7,367 nucleotides of DNA from Alphaproteobacteria bacterium (GCA_030039775.1 JASHUX010000021.1:1-7367); one strand, 5' to 3'; positions 1-6,102 are shown, counted from the stretch's first letter. Notes: generated from the sequence alone by a model not told the origin. Numbers and translations: made by a program.

Positions 1-124
1 GATTGTAGGTGCCGAGCTTCTCGATGAAGCGCCCGTCCCGCGGGCTGCGGCTGTCCGCCACCACGATCTGATAGAACGGCCGTTTCTTGGCGCCGGCCCG
101 GGCCATGCGAATCTTGAGTGCCAT
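1..124 (-). CDS. rpsP: 30S ribosomal protein S16, 5' part of the gene (runs off the left edge)
   Basis: This is a structural protein of the small ribosomal subunit that binds 16S rRNA and helps 30S assembly. The visible 41 residues begin [20 protein letters not shown] and continue through [13 protein letters not shown] to IEKLGTYN. That is the conserved S16 N-terminus (basic strand, KKRPFY, the [10 protein letters not shown] loop, and the LG-x-Y turn). About half of a usual S16 protein lies beyond position 1. The ATG at 124-122 is preceded by AAGGAG (complement of 129-134) four bases upstream, a near-perfect Shine-Dalgarno that fixes the start. It lies downstream of ffh on the same strand. 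The alphaproteobacterial order is usually ffh-rpsP-rimM-trmD-rplS, so the rest of that operon is expected outside the window. I see no clear promoter of its own, so it is probably transcribed from the ffh promoter through the palindromic repeat at 145-288. Confidence 0.96.
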   Translation of the reverse strand, partial: MALKIRMARAGAKKRPFYQIVVADSRSPRDGRFIEKLGTYN

Positions 125-128
125 GAGT

Positions 129-134
129 CTCCTT
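129..134 (-). promoter_or_regulatory. Shine-Dalgarno of rpsP
   Basis: AAGGAG on the minus strand, four bases before the rpsP ATG. It is the strongest ribosome binding site seen in the window. It lies only ten bases from the nearest hairpin of the repeat at 145-288, so ribosome access to it may be affected by that RNA structure. Confidence 0.8.
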
Positions 135-144
135 AGTCTCGACG

Positions 145-288
145 ACCCTCCCCCTCGATGGGGGAGGGTGAAATGCCGGGCGACAGCTCGGCATTTCGGG
201 TGGGGGTGATGTTGATGCCGGTGGAGGAAGCACCTCCACCCGCTCGAAGTCTTCGACTTCTCGCGACCTCCCCCATCGAGGGGGAGGT
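145..288. repeat. Compound palindromic intergenic repeat (REP/MITE-like) between ffh and rpsP
   Basis: This non-coding element is built from five perfect hairpins in a row. Stem 145-154 pairs with 160-169 (10 bp, loop TCGAT). Stem 170-178 pairs with 189-197 (GAAATGCCG/CGGCATTTC). Stem 220-227 pairs with 233-240 (GGTGGAGG/CCTCCACC). Stem 246-251 pairs with 255-260 (GAAGTC/GACTTC). Stem 266-274 pairs with 280-288 (9 bp, loop ATCGA). The outer hairpins are also perfect inverted copies of each other: 147-167 is the reverse complement of 267-287 over 21 bp. The whole element therefore has terminal inverted repeats, like a miniature non-autonomous mobile element or a paired REP unit. Translated, it gives the low-information SPxxGEV/SPIEGEG peptides that often appear as spurious ORF tails in alphaproteobacterial annotations. 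It carries no transposase. The family name cannot be assigned from one copy. Confidence 0.85.
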
Positions 289-323
289 AAATGAAAGGTG
301 CGTGCGGAATCGGGACATGAATA

Positions 324-1685
324 TCACCGCCCAAACCCGCCGCCCGGCAGCAGCGCGCCGATGCCGTGACGCATCAGGCCTTTCTGGCCGAGCTTGTTCA
401 TCTTTTTCATCATCGTCGCCATGTCCTGATACTGTTTCAGGAGGCGGTTGATCTCTTGCACCGTGGTGCCCGACCCGGCCGCGATGCGCCGCCGGCGCGA
501 CGCGTTGAGCAGGTTCGGGGTCTTGCGCTCCTTCTTGGTCATCGAGCCGATGATGGCTTCCTGGCGCTTGATCAGGCGGTCGTCGAGATTGGCCTCGTTG
601 AGCTGTTTCTTGATCTTCTGGACGCCGGGCAGCATGCCCATGACGCCGCCCATGCCGCCCATCTTGCGCAATTGGCGGAGTTGCGCCGCCAGATCCTCGA
701 GATCGAACTGGCCCTTCGCCATTTTCTTGGCGAGCTTCTCGGCGTCTTCCTGTTCGATCGTCTCGGCGGCCTTCTCGACCAGCGACACCACGTCGCCCAT
801 GTCGAGAATGCGGCCGGCGAGGCGCTCCGGCCGGAACGCCTCGATGGCGTCGAGCTTTTCGCCGGTGCCGAGGAACTTGATCGGCTTGCCGGTGACGCTG
901 CGCATCGACAAGGCGGCGCCGCCGCGGCTGTCGCCGTCGACCCGGGTCAGCACGATGCCGGTGATGCCGACCCGTTCCGAAAAACTCTTGGCGAGGGTGA
1001 CGGCGTCCTGGCCGGTCATCGCGTCGGCGACCAAAAGGCTGTCGGCCGGCTTCACCTCTTGGCCGACCGCCGCGACCTCGAACATCAGCGCTTCGTCGAT
1101 ATGCATGCGCCCGGCGGTGTCGAGGATCACCGCGTCGTAAGCCTCGCGCCGCGCCACATCCATCGCGCGCTTGGCGATCGCGACCGGCTGCTCGCCGGCG
1201 ACCACCGGAAGCGACGGGACGTTGACCTGCTTCGCCAGGATTGCGAGCTGTTCCTGCGCCGCGGGGCGGTGCACGTCGAGCGACGCTAGCAGCACCATCT
1301 TGCGCTCGCGTTCCTTCAAGAGCCGCGCCAGCTTCGCCGCGGTCGTGGTCTTGCCCGAGCCTTGCAGGCCCAGCATCAGGATCGGCACCGGCGGCACCGC
1401 GTTGAGATTGAGCGGCTCGCCTTGGCCCAGCGTCTCGATCAAATGATCGTGGACGATCTTCACCACCATCTGCGCCGGCGTGACCGAGCGCAGCACGTCC
1501 TCGCCGACCGCTTTCGGCCGCACGCCGTCGATGAACTGCTTGACGACGGGGAGCGCGACGTCGGCCTCCAAGAGGGCGATGCGGATCTCGCGCAGCGCCG
1601 CGCCGACATCCTCCTCGGACAACGCGCCGCGCTTCTTCAGCCGGTCGAACGTATCGCCGAGACGCTGGCTTAGATTCTCGAACAT
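324..1685 (-). CDS. ffh: Signal recognition particle protein Ffh (SRP54 GTPase)
   Basis: Ffh binds 4.5S/SRP RNA and signal sequences of nascent membrane proteins and delivers the ribosome to FtsY at the inner membrane by reciprocal GTP hydrolysis. The 453-residue product has the full family layout. The N domain spans about 1-90 (ALLEADVAL at 37-45). The G domain has the P-loop GLQGSGKTT at 106-114, DVHRPAA at 137-143, DTAGR at 189-193, [10 protein letters not shown] at 247-256 and GTGEK at 273-277. The methionine-rich M domain starts near 325, with [14 protein letters not shown] at 341-354, the RNA-binding [11 protein letters not shown] at 396-406 and a Met/Gly-rich tail. All key residues are present. 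The ATG at 1685 gives the canonical [10 protein letters not shown] start; a GAGGA (complement of 1698-1702) lies about 12 bases upstream, slightly far. It is the first gene of the ffh-rpsP operon. Confidence 0.98.
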   Translation of the reverse strand: MFENLSQRLGDTFDRLKKRGALSEEDVGAALREIRIALLEADVALPVVKQFIDGVRPKAVGEDVLRSVTPAQMVVKIVHDHLIETLGQGEPLNLNAVPPVPILMLGLQGSGKTTTAAKLARLLKERERKMVLLASLDVHRPAAQEQLAILAKQVNVPSLPVVAGEQPVAIAKRAMDVARREAYDAVILDTAGRMHIDEALMFEVAAVGQEVKPADSLLVADAMTGQDAVTLAKSFSERVGITGIVLTRVDGDSRGGAALSMRSVTGKPIKFLGTGEKLDAIEAFRPERLAGRILDMGDVVSLVEKAAETIEQEDAEKLAKKMAKGQFDLEDLAAQLRQLRKMGGMGGVMGMLPGVQKIKKQLNEANLDDRLIKRQEAIIGSMTKKERKTPNLLNASRRRRIAAGSGTTVQEINRLLKQYQDMATMMKKMNKLGQKGLMRHGIGALLPGGGFGR

Positions 1686-1697
1686 GCCGTGCCCGCA

Positions 1698-1702
1698 TCC
1701 TC
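1698..1702 (-). promoter_or_regulatory. Probable Shine-Dalgarno of ffh
   Basis: GAGGA on the minus strand, 12 bases before the ffh ATG. Spacing is longer than ideal, but it is the only purine-rich SD-like stretch in front of a start that protein homology supports. Confidence 0.45.
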
Positions 1703-1709
1703 AATGCAT

Positions 1710-1745
1710 GACGGGCCGGTGCGCGACACTCGCGGACCGGCCGTC
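1710..1745 (-). promoter_or_regulatory. GC-rich hairpin in the ffh 5' leader
   Basis: Positions 1710-1720 (GACGGGCCGGT) pair with 1736-1745 (ACCGGCCGTC) as a 10-bp stem with one bulged G. The 15-nt loop itself contains a short GCG/CGC pairing. The structure sits in the predicted leader between the ffh promoter and its ribosome binding site, ending about eight bases from the SD. It has no U-run, so it is not an obvious intrinsic terminator. It may only stabilise the leader. Confidence 0.4.
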
Positions 1746-1791
1746 CCCCGCAGGGGTAATCGGTGACCAAGCTTCGTGAGAAGCGGCCGGG

Positions 1792-1820
1792 AACCTAGGC
1801 GGGCAGGGGCCGCGAGTCAA
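1792..1820 (-). promoter_or_regulatory. Predicted sigma-70-type promoter of ffh-rpsP
   Basis: On the minus strand, TTGACT (complement of 1815-1820, 5/6 to TTGACA) and TAGGTT (complement of 1792-1797, 4/6 to TATAAT) are separated by exactly 17 bases. Transcription would start near 1785, giving a leader of about 100 nt. It is the best promoter match upstream of ffh, but assigned by eye only. Confidence 0.55.
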
Positions 1821-1843
1821 CCGCGGGAGGCATCCCCAGAAAG

Positions 1844-1871
1844 ATGGTTAACGCGCGCGGCCGTTAACCAT
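1844..1871. promoter_or_regulatory. Inverted repeat ATGGTTAACG-N8-CGTTAACCAT, candidate operator
   Basis: A perfect 10-bp inverted repeat (1844-1853 and 1862-1871) lies between the ffh promoter and the proposed promoter of the divergent small gene. Both arms carry TTAACCAT. That octamer resembles the CtrA-associated half-site described in Caulobacter and relatives, but the spacing between the TTAA cores is 12, not the 7 of the classic TTAA-N7-TTAA CtrA site. A third, partial copy (ATGGTTAAT) overlaps the small gene's start at 1914-1922. A dimeric regulator binding here could act on both directions. The binding protein is not identifiable from the sequence. Confidence 0.4.
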
Positions 1872-1873
1872 GT

Positions 1874-1903
1874 TTGCCATGACAGCACATGCCCGGGTAT
1901 GTT
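1874..1903 (+). promoter_or_regulatory. Possible promoter of the small plus-strand gene
   Basis: TTGCCA (1874-1879, 5/6 to the -35 consensus) and TATGTT (1898-1903, 4/6 to the -10) are separated by 18 bases. Transcription would begin around 1910, almost at the ATG at 1914. This would explain why no Shine-Dalgarno is visible. The -35 lies right beside the TTAACCAT inverted repeat. Tentative. Confidence 0.3.
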
Positions 1904-1913
1904 GACTCGAAAC

Positions 1914-2123
1914 ATGGTTAATCGAGGCGCCAAACCCAACAAAAGAACGGAGCAATTGCTCCATCATGGCCCTGTCACCGCGGTGGTCGACACCATTGTG
2001 CTGGGCGAGATCCGGCAGATCGGCAACGGCGACGGGCAGGCCCGGACCTTGGCCCACCGCATCGCCAGCAAAATGGCCTGGAAGCTCCACACTCTCGCCG
2101 CCCGCCGCGTCGAAGGCGACTAA
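1914..2123 (+). CDS. Small hypothetical protein (69 aa), divergent from ffh
   Basis: I do not recognise this product. It begins MVNRGAKPNKRTEQLLHHGP, with the central part VVDTIVLGEIRQIGNGDGQ and the basic C-terminus AWKLHTLAARRVEGD. It has no membrane segment or signal peptide and would be a soluble, basic protein. Coding support comes from composition: 55 of 69 codons end in G or C, about 92% in the last 49 codons. First positions are intermediate and second positions low, the pattern of real genes here. The minus-strand reading of the same bases does not show it as well. The start is uncertain: ATG at 1914 or in-frame ATG at 1899, neither with a clear SD. The first 20 codons are AT-richer than the rest. 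It is divergently placed to ffh and convergent with the importer ATPase gene, with no functional clue from neighbours. Confidence 0.5.
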   Translation: MVNRGAKPNKRTEQLLHHGPVTAVVDTIVLGEIRQIGNGDGQARTLAHRIASKMAWKLHTLAARRVEGD

Positions 2124-2152
2124 ACCCGCAGCAGGCTTCCGATTTTCCTTTT

Positions 2153-2167
2153 GTTCCCGTTTTGTGC
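2153..2167. promoter_or_regulatory. LexA-like box with one mismatch, no obvious target gene
   Basis: GTTC-CCGTTTT-GTGC matches the alphaproteobacterial SOS operator GTTC-N7-GTTC except for one base. It lies in the 215-nt gap between the small gene and the convergent ATPase gene. No SOS gene lies close on either side, so it may be chance or the remains of a lost promoter. Confidence 0.2.
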
Positions 2168-2231
2168 TATGATCGCGAGAATATATAGCGGGTCTACTCG
2201 GCGGGTTGGCGTCGTATGCCGGCGCGGGCCA

Positions 2232-2257
2232 CCTGATAAAAACCAGCAAATATCAGG
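2232..2257. repeat. Short inverted repeat in the convergent intergenic region
   Basis: CCTGATA (2232-2238) and TATCAGG (2251-2257) form a perfect 7-bp inverted repeat around a 12-nt A-rich loop. It sits between two genes that converge. It lacks the GC stem and U-tract of an intrinsic terminator and its role is unknown. Confidence 0.3.
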
Positions 2258-2338
2258 ATAACAGGTGCCGCGGCCGGAGCAGAGAGATACGAGCGCTAGA
2301 ATTTCCGGAACGAAGCCAATTCGAGGGAAGGACCGTTG

Positions 2339-3133
2339 TCAGCCGGCGAAGGGCTTCCGTCCCCGCGCCGGCACGGCGGTGTGGGTCTGGTGGTCGGGGA
2401 GTTCGACGACCTCGACATCGACGCCGTAGAGGGCCGCCAGCGCGGCCTCGGTGACGACCTCGATCGGCGGGCCGAGCGCCACGAGCCGTCCGTCGCGCAG
2501 CAACGCGGCGCGGTCGCCGCAGAGAAACACATGGTCGGGATCGTGGGTCGACAACACCACCGCCATGCCGCGCTTGGCGAGCGCGGTGATCTGGTCGAGG
2601 ACCCGGAGCTGATTGCCGAAATCGAGGCTCGCGGTCGGTTCGTCCATGACGAGGAGCTTCGGCTCTTGCGCCAGCGCCCGCGCGATCAGCACGAGCTGCC
2701 GCTCGCCGCCGCTGATCTCGGTATAGATGCGGTCGCGCAAATGGCCCATGCCGAGCGACGCCAGCGCCGCCTCGGCGGCGGCGACGTCTTTCTTTCCCGG
2801 CGAGGCGAACAGGCCGATATGCGCGACCCGACCCATCAGCACCACGTCGATGACGTTGAACGGGAAGAAATTAGTGCCAGCCTGCGGCACGTAGCCGACG
2901 ATCTTGGCCAGTTCGGCGCGCGAGTAATCGCCGATGGCGCGGCCTTGCAGCGTGATCGTGCCGCCCAACGCCGGCAGCAACCCCAGCAGCGTCTTCATCA
3001 GCGTGGTCTTGCCGCCGCCGTTGGGACCGAGGAGGCACAGCACCTCGCCCGCGCGGATGTCGAGGTCGATGTCGCGGCCGATCTTGGTCTTGCGATAGCC
3101 GATATCGAGCTTCGCCGCTTCGAGAATGGTCAT
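2339..3133 (-). CDS. ABC transporter ATP-binding protein, iron-siderophore/haem/cobalamin class (FecE/BtuD-like)
   Basis: This cytoplasmic ATPase powers the importer whose permease and binding protein are encoded just upstream. The 264-residue product has every ABC motif: Walker A GPNGGGKTT at 36-44, Q-loop Gln84 in YVPQ, signature SGGERQ at 141-146, Walker B LLVMDEP at 160-166, D-loop SLD at 169-171 and the switch histidine in STHDPD at 195-200. Length and the early IGYRKTK strand fit the FecE/BtuD group. The Walker A has GGG rather than the commoner GSG, a known variant. The ATG at 3133 overlaps the permease stop by four bases (ATGA), so the two are translationally coupled. The reading frame stays open far upstream across the permease gene, but that extension is a shadow without ABC homology. 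It is the last gene of the operon. I see no terminator after it. Confidence 0.95.
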   Translation of the reverse strand: MTILEAAKLDIGYRKTKIGRDIDLDIRAGEVLCLLGPNGGGKTTLMKTLLGLLPALGGTITLQGRAIGDYSRAELAKIVGYVPQAGTNFFPFNVIDVVLMGRVAHIGLFASPGKKDVAAAEAALASLGMGHLRDRIYTEISGGERQLVLIARALAQEPKLLVMDEPTASLDFGNQLRVLDQITALAKRGMAVVLSTHDPDHVFLCGDRAALLRDGRLVALGPPIEVVTEAALAALYGVDVEVVELPDHQTHTAVPARGRKPFAG

Positions 3134-4143
3134 TGCCAGCCGCGCCGCGACGACGCCAGGAGCCAGAGGAAAAACGGCGCGCCGATGAACGCGGTCAGCA
3201 CGCCGATCGGAATCTCGACCGTCGCCATGGTGCGCGCCAGCGTATCGACGAGCAGCAGATACGCCGCGCCGAACAGCATCGACACCGGTAAGAGGCGCGA
3301 AAACTCGGGTCCCGCGACCAACCGCGCCACATGCGGAATGATGAGGCCGATCCAGCCGATGATGCCGGCGATCGACACCGCCGCCGACGTGATCAACGTC
3401 GCGCCCGCGATGAACATAAAGCGCAGGAACGAGGTGTTGACGCCCAGCGACTTCGCTTCTTCCTCGCCCAGCGTCATCACGTTCATGCGCCAGCGCAGCA
3501 GAAACAGCGGCACCAGGCCGATGATGATCGCCGGCACCGCCGCGTCCAAATCGGGCAGCGTCACCGCGGTCAGGCTGCCCAAAAGCCAGAACGTAATGGC
3601 GGGAAGTTGGTTGTAGGGATCGGCGAACACCTTCACCAAGGCGATGGCGGCGCCGAGGAGCGTGCCCATCGCCACGCCGGCGAGCACCAGCACCAGGATC
3701 GGGTCGCGGCCCTTCATCGCCGTGCCAATGAGATAAACGATCGCGACGGCGCCGAGCCCGCCGACAAACGCCAGCAACTCGACGGCGAGGATCGAGACGG
3801 AAAGGAAAATGCCGAGCACCGCGCCGAGGCCGGCGCCGGCCGCGACGCCGAGGATATCGGGCGAAACCAGGGGATTGCGGAACAAGCCCTGATAGGTCGA
3901 GCCCGCGCCCGACAAGGCCGCGCCGACCAGCACGGCGGCCGCGATGCGCGGCAGGCGGATGCGCCACACCACGGCATCGACCGCGGCCGGAACGCCGCTC
4001 GCGCCGCCCGAAATCTTCGCCCACAGCACGGCAAAAAGATCGTGCGGGCTGACCGGGAATTGGCCCACGGCAAACGACACGACGCACAGCAGCACCAGAA
4101 GGCCGAACGGCAGGCCGATATCGACCGCCAAACTGCGCTTCAC
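3130..4143 (-). CDS. ABC transporter permease, FecCD/BtuC family
   Basis: This inner-membrane channel subunit, probably a homodimer, passes the ligand from the binding protein to the cytoplasm. The 337-residue product is very hydrophobic, with about ten membrane helices expected for the family. Conserved motifs in order are RIRLPRI at 61-67, QGLFRNPLVSPDILG at 85-99, the ATPase-coupling segment TLGEEEAKSLGV at 224-235, IGLIIPHVARLVAG at 265-278 and RLLPVSMLFGA at 283-293. Only one permease gene is present, as in BtuCD, unlike the FecC/FecD pair. The start is GTG at 4143, inside a GTGA overlap of four bases with the end of the binding-protein gene. The 3' end overlaps the ATPase gene in the same way. 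These overlaps indicate one translationally coupled operon. The ligand cannot be deduced from this subunit. Confidence 0.95.
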   Translation of the reverse strand: MKRSLAVDIGLPFGLLVLLCVVSFAVGQFPVSPHDLFAVLWAKISGGASGVPAAVDAVVWRIRLPRIAAAVLVGAALSGAGSTYQGLFRNPLVSPDILGVAAGAGLGAVLGIFLSVSILAVELLAFVGGLGAVAIVYLIGTAMKGRDPILVLVLAGVAMGTLLGAAIALVKVFADPYNQLPAITFWLLGSLTAVTLPDLDAAVPAIIIGLVPLFLLRWRMNVMTLGEEEAKSLGVNTSFLRFMFIAGATLITSAAVSIAGIIGWIGLIIPHVARLVAGPEFSRLLPVSMLFGAAYLLLVDTLARTMATVEIPIGVLTAFIGAPFFLWLLASSRRGWQ

Positions 4144-5180
4144 GCCGCCGGCTCCAACAGCGCCGTGAGCTGCGCTTGGGTCAGGTCGATATGATAGAAG
4201 CGCTGGTAGAAATCGTGCGTCTCCGCCGCGAAATCGCCCGTGAACAAGCCGTTATAGAGCTTGTTGCACAGCCATTTGAGGCCGATCAGCCGGTTGGTCG
4301 CGGGCGGCGAATCGAACCAGCCGAACGGCTTGTCCGGCGCGAGGAACACGCGCTTGTATTTCACGGCGTCGACGTCCTCCCAGATCGGGTTTTCCCACAC
4401 GGCCTTGTAAAAGCGCTGGTCGATGGTGACGACGTCTTCGGGATTCCAGCTCAGGATCTGCTCGGGCGACACGGTCGCGATATTACGCTTTTCACCGGTG
4501 ACGGCCACGTTCCGCGCGCCGACCACGTCCAGCATCTCGGCGTTGATCGAGCCGGCAAGGCCGGTCTCCAGCCCCTGCGGCCCGCGCGCGTAATAGACGC
4601 GCGCGCGATCGCCGGCCGGCACATAGGCGATGCGCTCTTTCACTTGCGCCAGCATGTCGGCCGCGTAGGTAGCGAGCGGTTCGGCCTCTTGCCGCATGTC
4701 GAAAATATCGCCGAGCTGACGGTAGAGCGCCGGCGCCTTGGTCAAAGCGCCGTCGAGCAGGATGTAGGGAATGCCGGTTTGCTGCTGGACCCGGTCGGCG
4801 AGCGAGGCATAGATCGGCGCGATGGTGCCGATGTCGAGCACCAAGTCGGGCTTTGCCTTCAACACCGATTCGACGTTGGCGGTGTTGGCGCGTCCGGTGA
4901 GGCGCCCGGTCACCGGCAGCGCCGCGTATTTCGGCGGCAGGTAGGAGAGGCGGTCGCCGCGGATCGGATCGGGCCAGCCGGCGAGCTTGTCCGGCGCCAG
5001 GGTATAGAGCGTAATCGCGGCCGGCGTGCCGGCGGCAAAGATACGCTCGATCTTGGCCGGGATGCTGACCTTGCGCCCGGCCGCATCGGTGACGGTGCGC
5101 GTTTGTGCGACGCTCGGGCGGGCGGCGATCGCGACGGCGGCGCCGCCCATCAGGGCCAGGGCGTGACGGCGGGAAATCAT
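4140..5180 (-). CDS. ABC transporter periplasmic substrate-binding protein, iron-complex/BtuF class, with Tat-like signal
   Basis: This protein captures the ligand in the periplasm and hands it to the permease. The 346-residue product starts with an export signal: Arg-Arg at 4-5 (SRRHALAL), a hydrophobic stretch to about 20 and a likely cut near SVA/Q at 25-26. The twin arginines suggest Tat export, though the motif is minimal. The mature part has the class III binding-protein pattern: TVTDAAGRKVSIPAKIERIFA at 29-49, NVESVLKAKPDLVLDIG at 102-118 at the end of lobe 1, a long linking helix around 160-185, ARVYYARGPQGLETG at 193-207, and PFGWFDSPPATNRLIGLKWL at 285-304 near the end of lobe 2. 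No lipobox cysteine is present, so it is soluble. The family handles Fe-siderophores, haem, cobalamin and some oxyanions, and the sequence does not decide among them. It is the first gene of the three-gene importer. Confidence 0.92.
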   Translation of the reverse strand: MISRRHALALMGGAAVAIAARPSVAQTRTVTDAAGRKVSIPAKIERIFAAGTPAAITLYTLAPDKLAGWPDPIRGDRLSYLPPKYAALPVTGRLTGRANTANVESVLKAKPDLVLDIGTIAPIYASLADRVQQQTGIPYILLDGALTKAPALYRQLGDIFDMRQEAEPLATYAADMLAQVKERIAYVPAGDRARVYYARGPQGLETGLAGSINAEMLDVVGARNVAVTGEKRNIATVSPEQILSWNPEDVVTIDQRFYKAVWENPIWEDVDAVKYKRVFLAPDKPFGWFDSPPATNRLIGLKWLCNKLYNGLFTGDFAAETHDFYQRFYHIDLTQAQLTALLEPAA

Positions 5181-5187
5181 GCCGGCA

Positions 5188-5215
5188 AATGTAACAGCGA
5201 CCCGGCGACGTTCAA
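5188..5215 (-). promoter_or_regulatory. Possible importer promoter giving a leaderless mRNA
   Basis: On the minus strand, TTGAAC (complement of 5210-5215, 4/6) and TACATT (complement of 5188-5193, 4/6) are 16 bases apart. Only seven bases separate the -10 from the ATG at 5180, so transcription would begin at about the first base of the coding sequence. No Shine-Dalgarno is visible before that ATG (preceding bases TGCCGGC), consistent with a leaderless start. It lies in the 52-nt gap after the oxygenase gene. I saw no Fur-like or Irr-like palindrome there. Confidence 0.4.
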
Positions 5216-5232
5216 GCGTTATGCCCGATCGG

Positions 5233-6096
5233 CTATAGCCAGTAGGCGTAGGTACGGAATTCGATGCTCTCGCGAGTCACGGCGCCGGCGCGGGTCTCGT
5301 CATGGAACGCGGTATGGGCGGTGAACCAGGCGCGGCTATGGTCCGAATCGTGGAACTTAAGCAGCACGACCTCGTCGCGGGTCATGTCCGGGAAGTAGAA
5401 CCAGCGCTGGCCCGGGCTGTGGTAAAAAATCGTTGCTGCCGGCAACTCATCCTCGTTCGGCACCGGTCGCGCCATGTCCGCTTCGGATGGGCGGCCTTCG
5501 GCGAAGATCAATCGGTTCCGCGCGCCGTCGTCTTGCGAGATGCTGTTTCCGTCGCACAGCGCCAGCGGCCAATCCTGGGGCGGCGTCGAAAACGCGCGCC
5601 AAAAGCTCGAGCAGATGAAGCGGCGATAAGTCAGGCCGGCCTTGCCGTTCTGCTCCAGCACCAATTTCGCGTTCCGCGGCGCCCATTCCTGGGACATGTC
5701 GACATGGACGTCGGCGGCCGGCGGCTGGAGCTTGTTGGTTTCGCTACCGTCCGAGGCGCGCAGCAGATAGCCCAACGGCACCACCAGGTCGGCGCCGGTC
5801 AGCGCCTTGACCGTGTCGACCACTTCCTGCGGATAGACCGCGTCGATCTCGGCGCGGTCGTGGAAATCCTTTACCGCGCTTTTGTGCGGGAACAGTTGAA
5901 AGCCGTGGCTGTCGAGCGTCGGGAGCGGCGATGCCAGCCGGGCATTGCGGATTGTGGCGCGATGCGGCTCGAAACGGCCGGTATTGACCTCGCCGCCGGG
6001 AAAGACGTAGCGGCGATTGATCATCGAATCGCGCGTCACATAGTTCAAAATCCCGGTGGTGGTTTCGCCCGCCTGCGATGCGACCCGACCATCCAT
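5233..6096 (-). CDS. CmcJ/NvfI (GA4 desaturase-like) family putative 2-oxoglutarate/Fe(II) oxygenase
   Basis: The family includes CmcJ (cephamycin 7-methoxylation), NvfI and fungal gibberellin GA4 desaturase; bacterial homologues mostly have unknown substrates. The 287-residue product shows family landmarks: HVD at 131-133 (the HxD iron motif), WPLALCDGNSIS at 176-187, RWFYFPDMTRDEVVLLKFHDSD at 231-252, HTAFHD at 261-266 (probable distal iron histidine His261) and RESIEFRT at 275-282 (Arg275 a candidate 2-oxoglutarate ligand). It has no signal peptide or membrane segment, so it is cytoplasmic. The ATG at 6096 follows GGGGAG (complement of 6103-6108) six bases upstream, a good ribosome site. 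The gene runs in the same direction as the importer, 52 nt before it, and may share its transcript. It is divergent from the methyltransferase. Family assignment is from remembered motif patterns; residue roles and substrate are inference. Confidence 0.75.
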   Translation of the reverse strand: MDGRVASQAGETTTGILNYVTRDSMINRRYVFPGGEVNTGRFEPHRATIRNARLASPLPTLDSHGFQLFPHKSAVKDFHDRAEIDAVYPQEVVDTVKALTGADLVVPLGYLLRASDGSETNKLQPPAADVHVDMSQEWAPRNAKLVLEQNGKAGLTYRRFICSSFWRAFSTPPQDWPLALCDGNSISQDDGARNRLIFAEGRPSEADMARPVPNEDELPAATIFYHSPGQRWFYFPDMTRDEVVLLKFHDSDHSRAWFTAHTAFHDETRAGAVTRESIEFRTYAYWL

Positions 6097-6102
6097 GACG
6101 CT

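Noticed and set aside
133..1770. Long minus-strand open frame of 545 codons overlapping ffh
   Set aside because: It is an Arg/Ala/Gly-rich shadow of ffh in another frame with no family motif. Its tail is the translated palindromic repeat.
1848..2249. Minus-strand open frame of 133 codons opposite the small plus-strand gene
   Set aside because: Third-position G/C bias favours the plus-strand frame over 1914-2123. The minus product shows no recognised motif and includes AT-rich intergenic DNA.
2336..3616. Plus-strand open frame of 426 codons across the ATPase and permease genes
   Set aside because: It is antisense to two genes with complete family motifs. The product is His/Arg/Asp-rich, as expected from the complement of GC-rich coding DNA.
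3134..4087. N-terminal extension of the ATPase frame through the permease gene (possible fusion)
   Set aside because: The extension is Arg/Gly-rich with no homology. The ABC domain starts normally at the ATG at 3133, which overlaps the permease stop as usual for coupled genes.
5181..5232. Cobalamin riboswitch, Fur box or Irr box before the importer
   Set aside because: The gap is only 52 nt, too short for a cobalamin riboswitch, and I found no matching palindrome or B12-box-like sequence.
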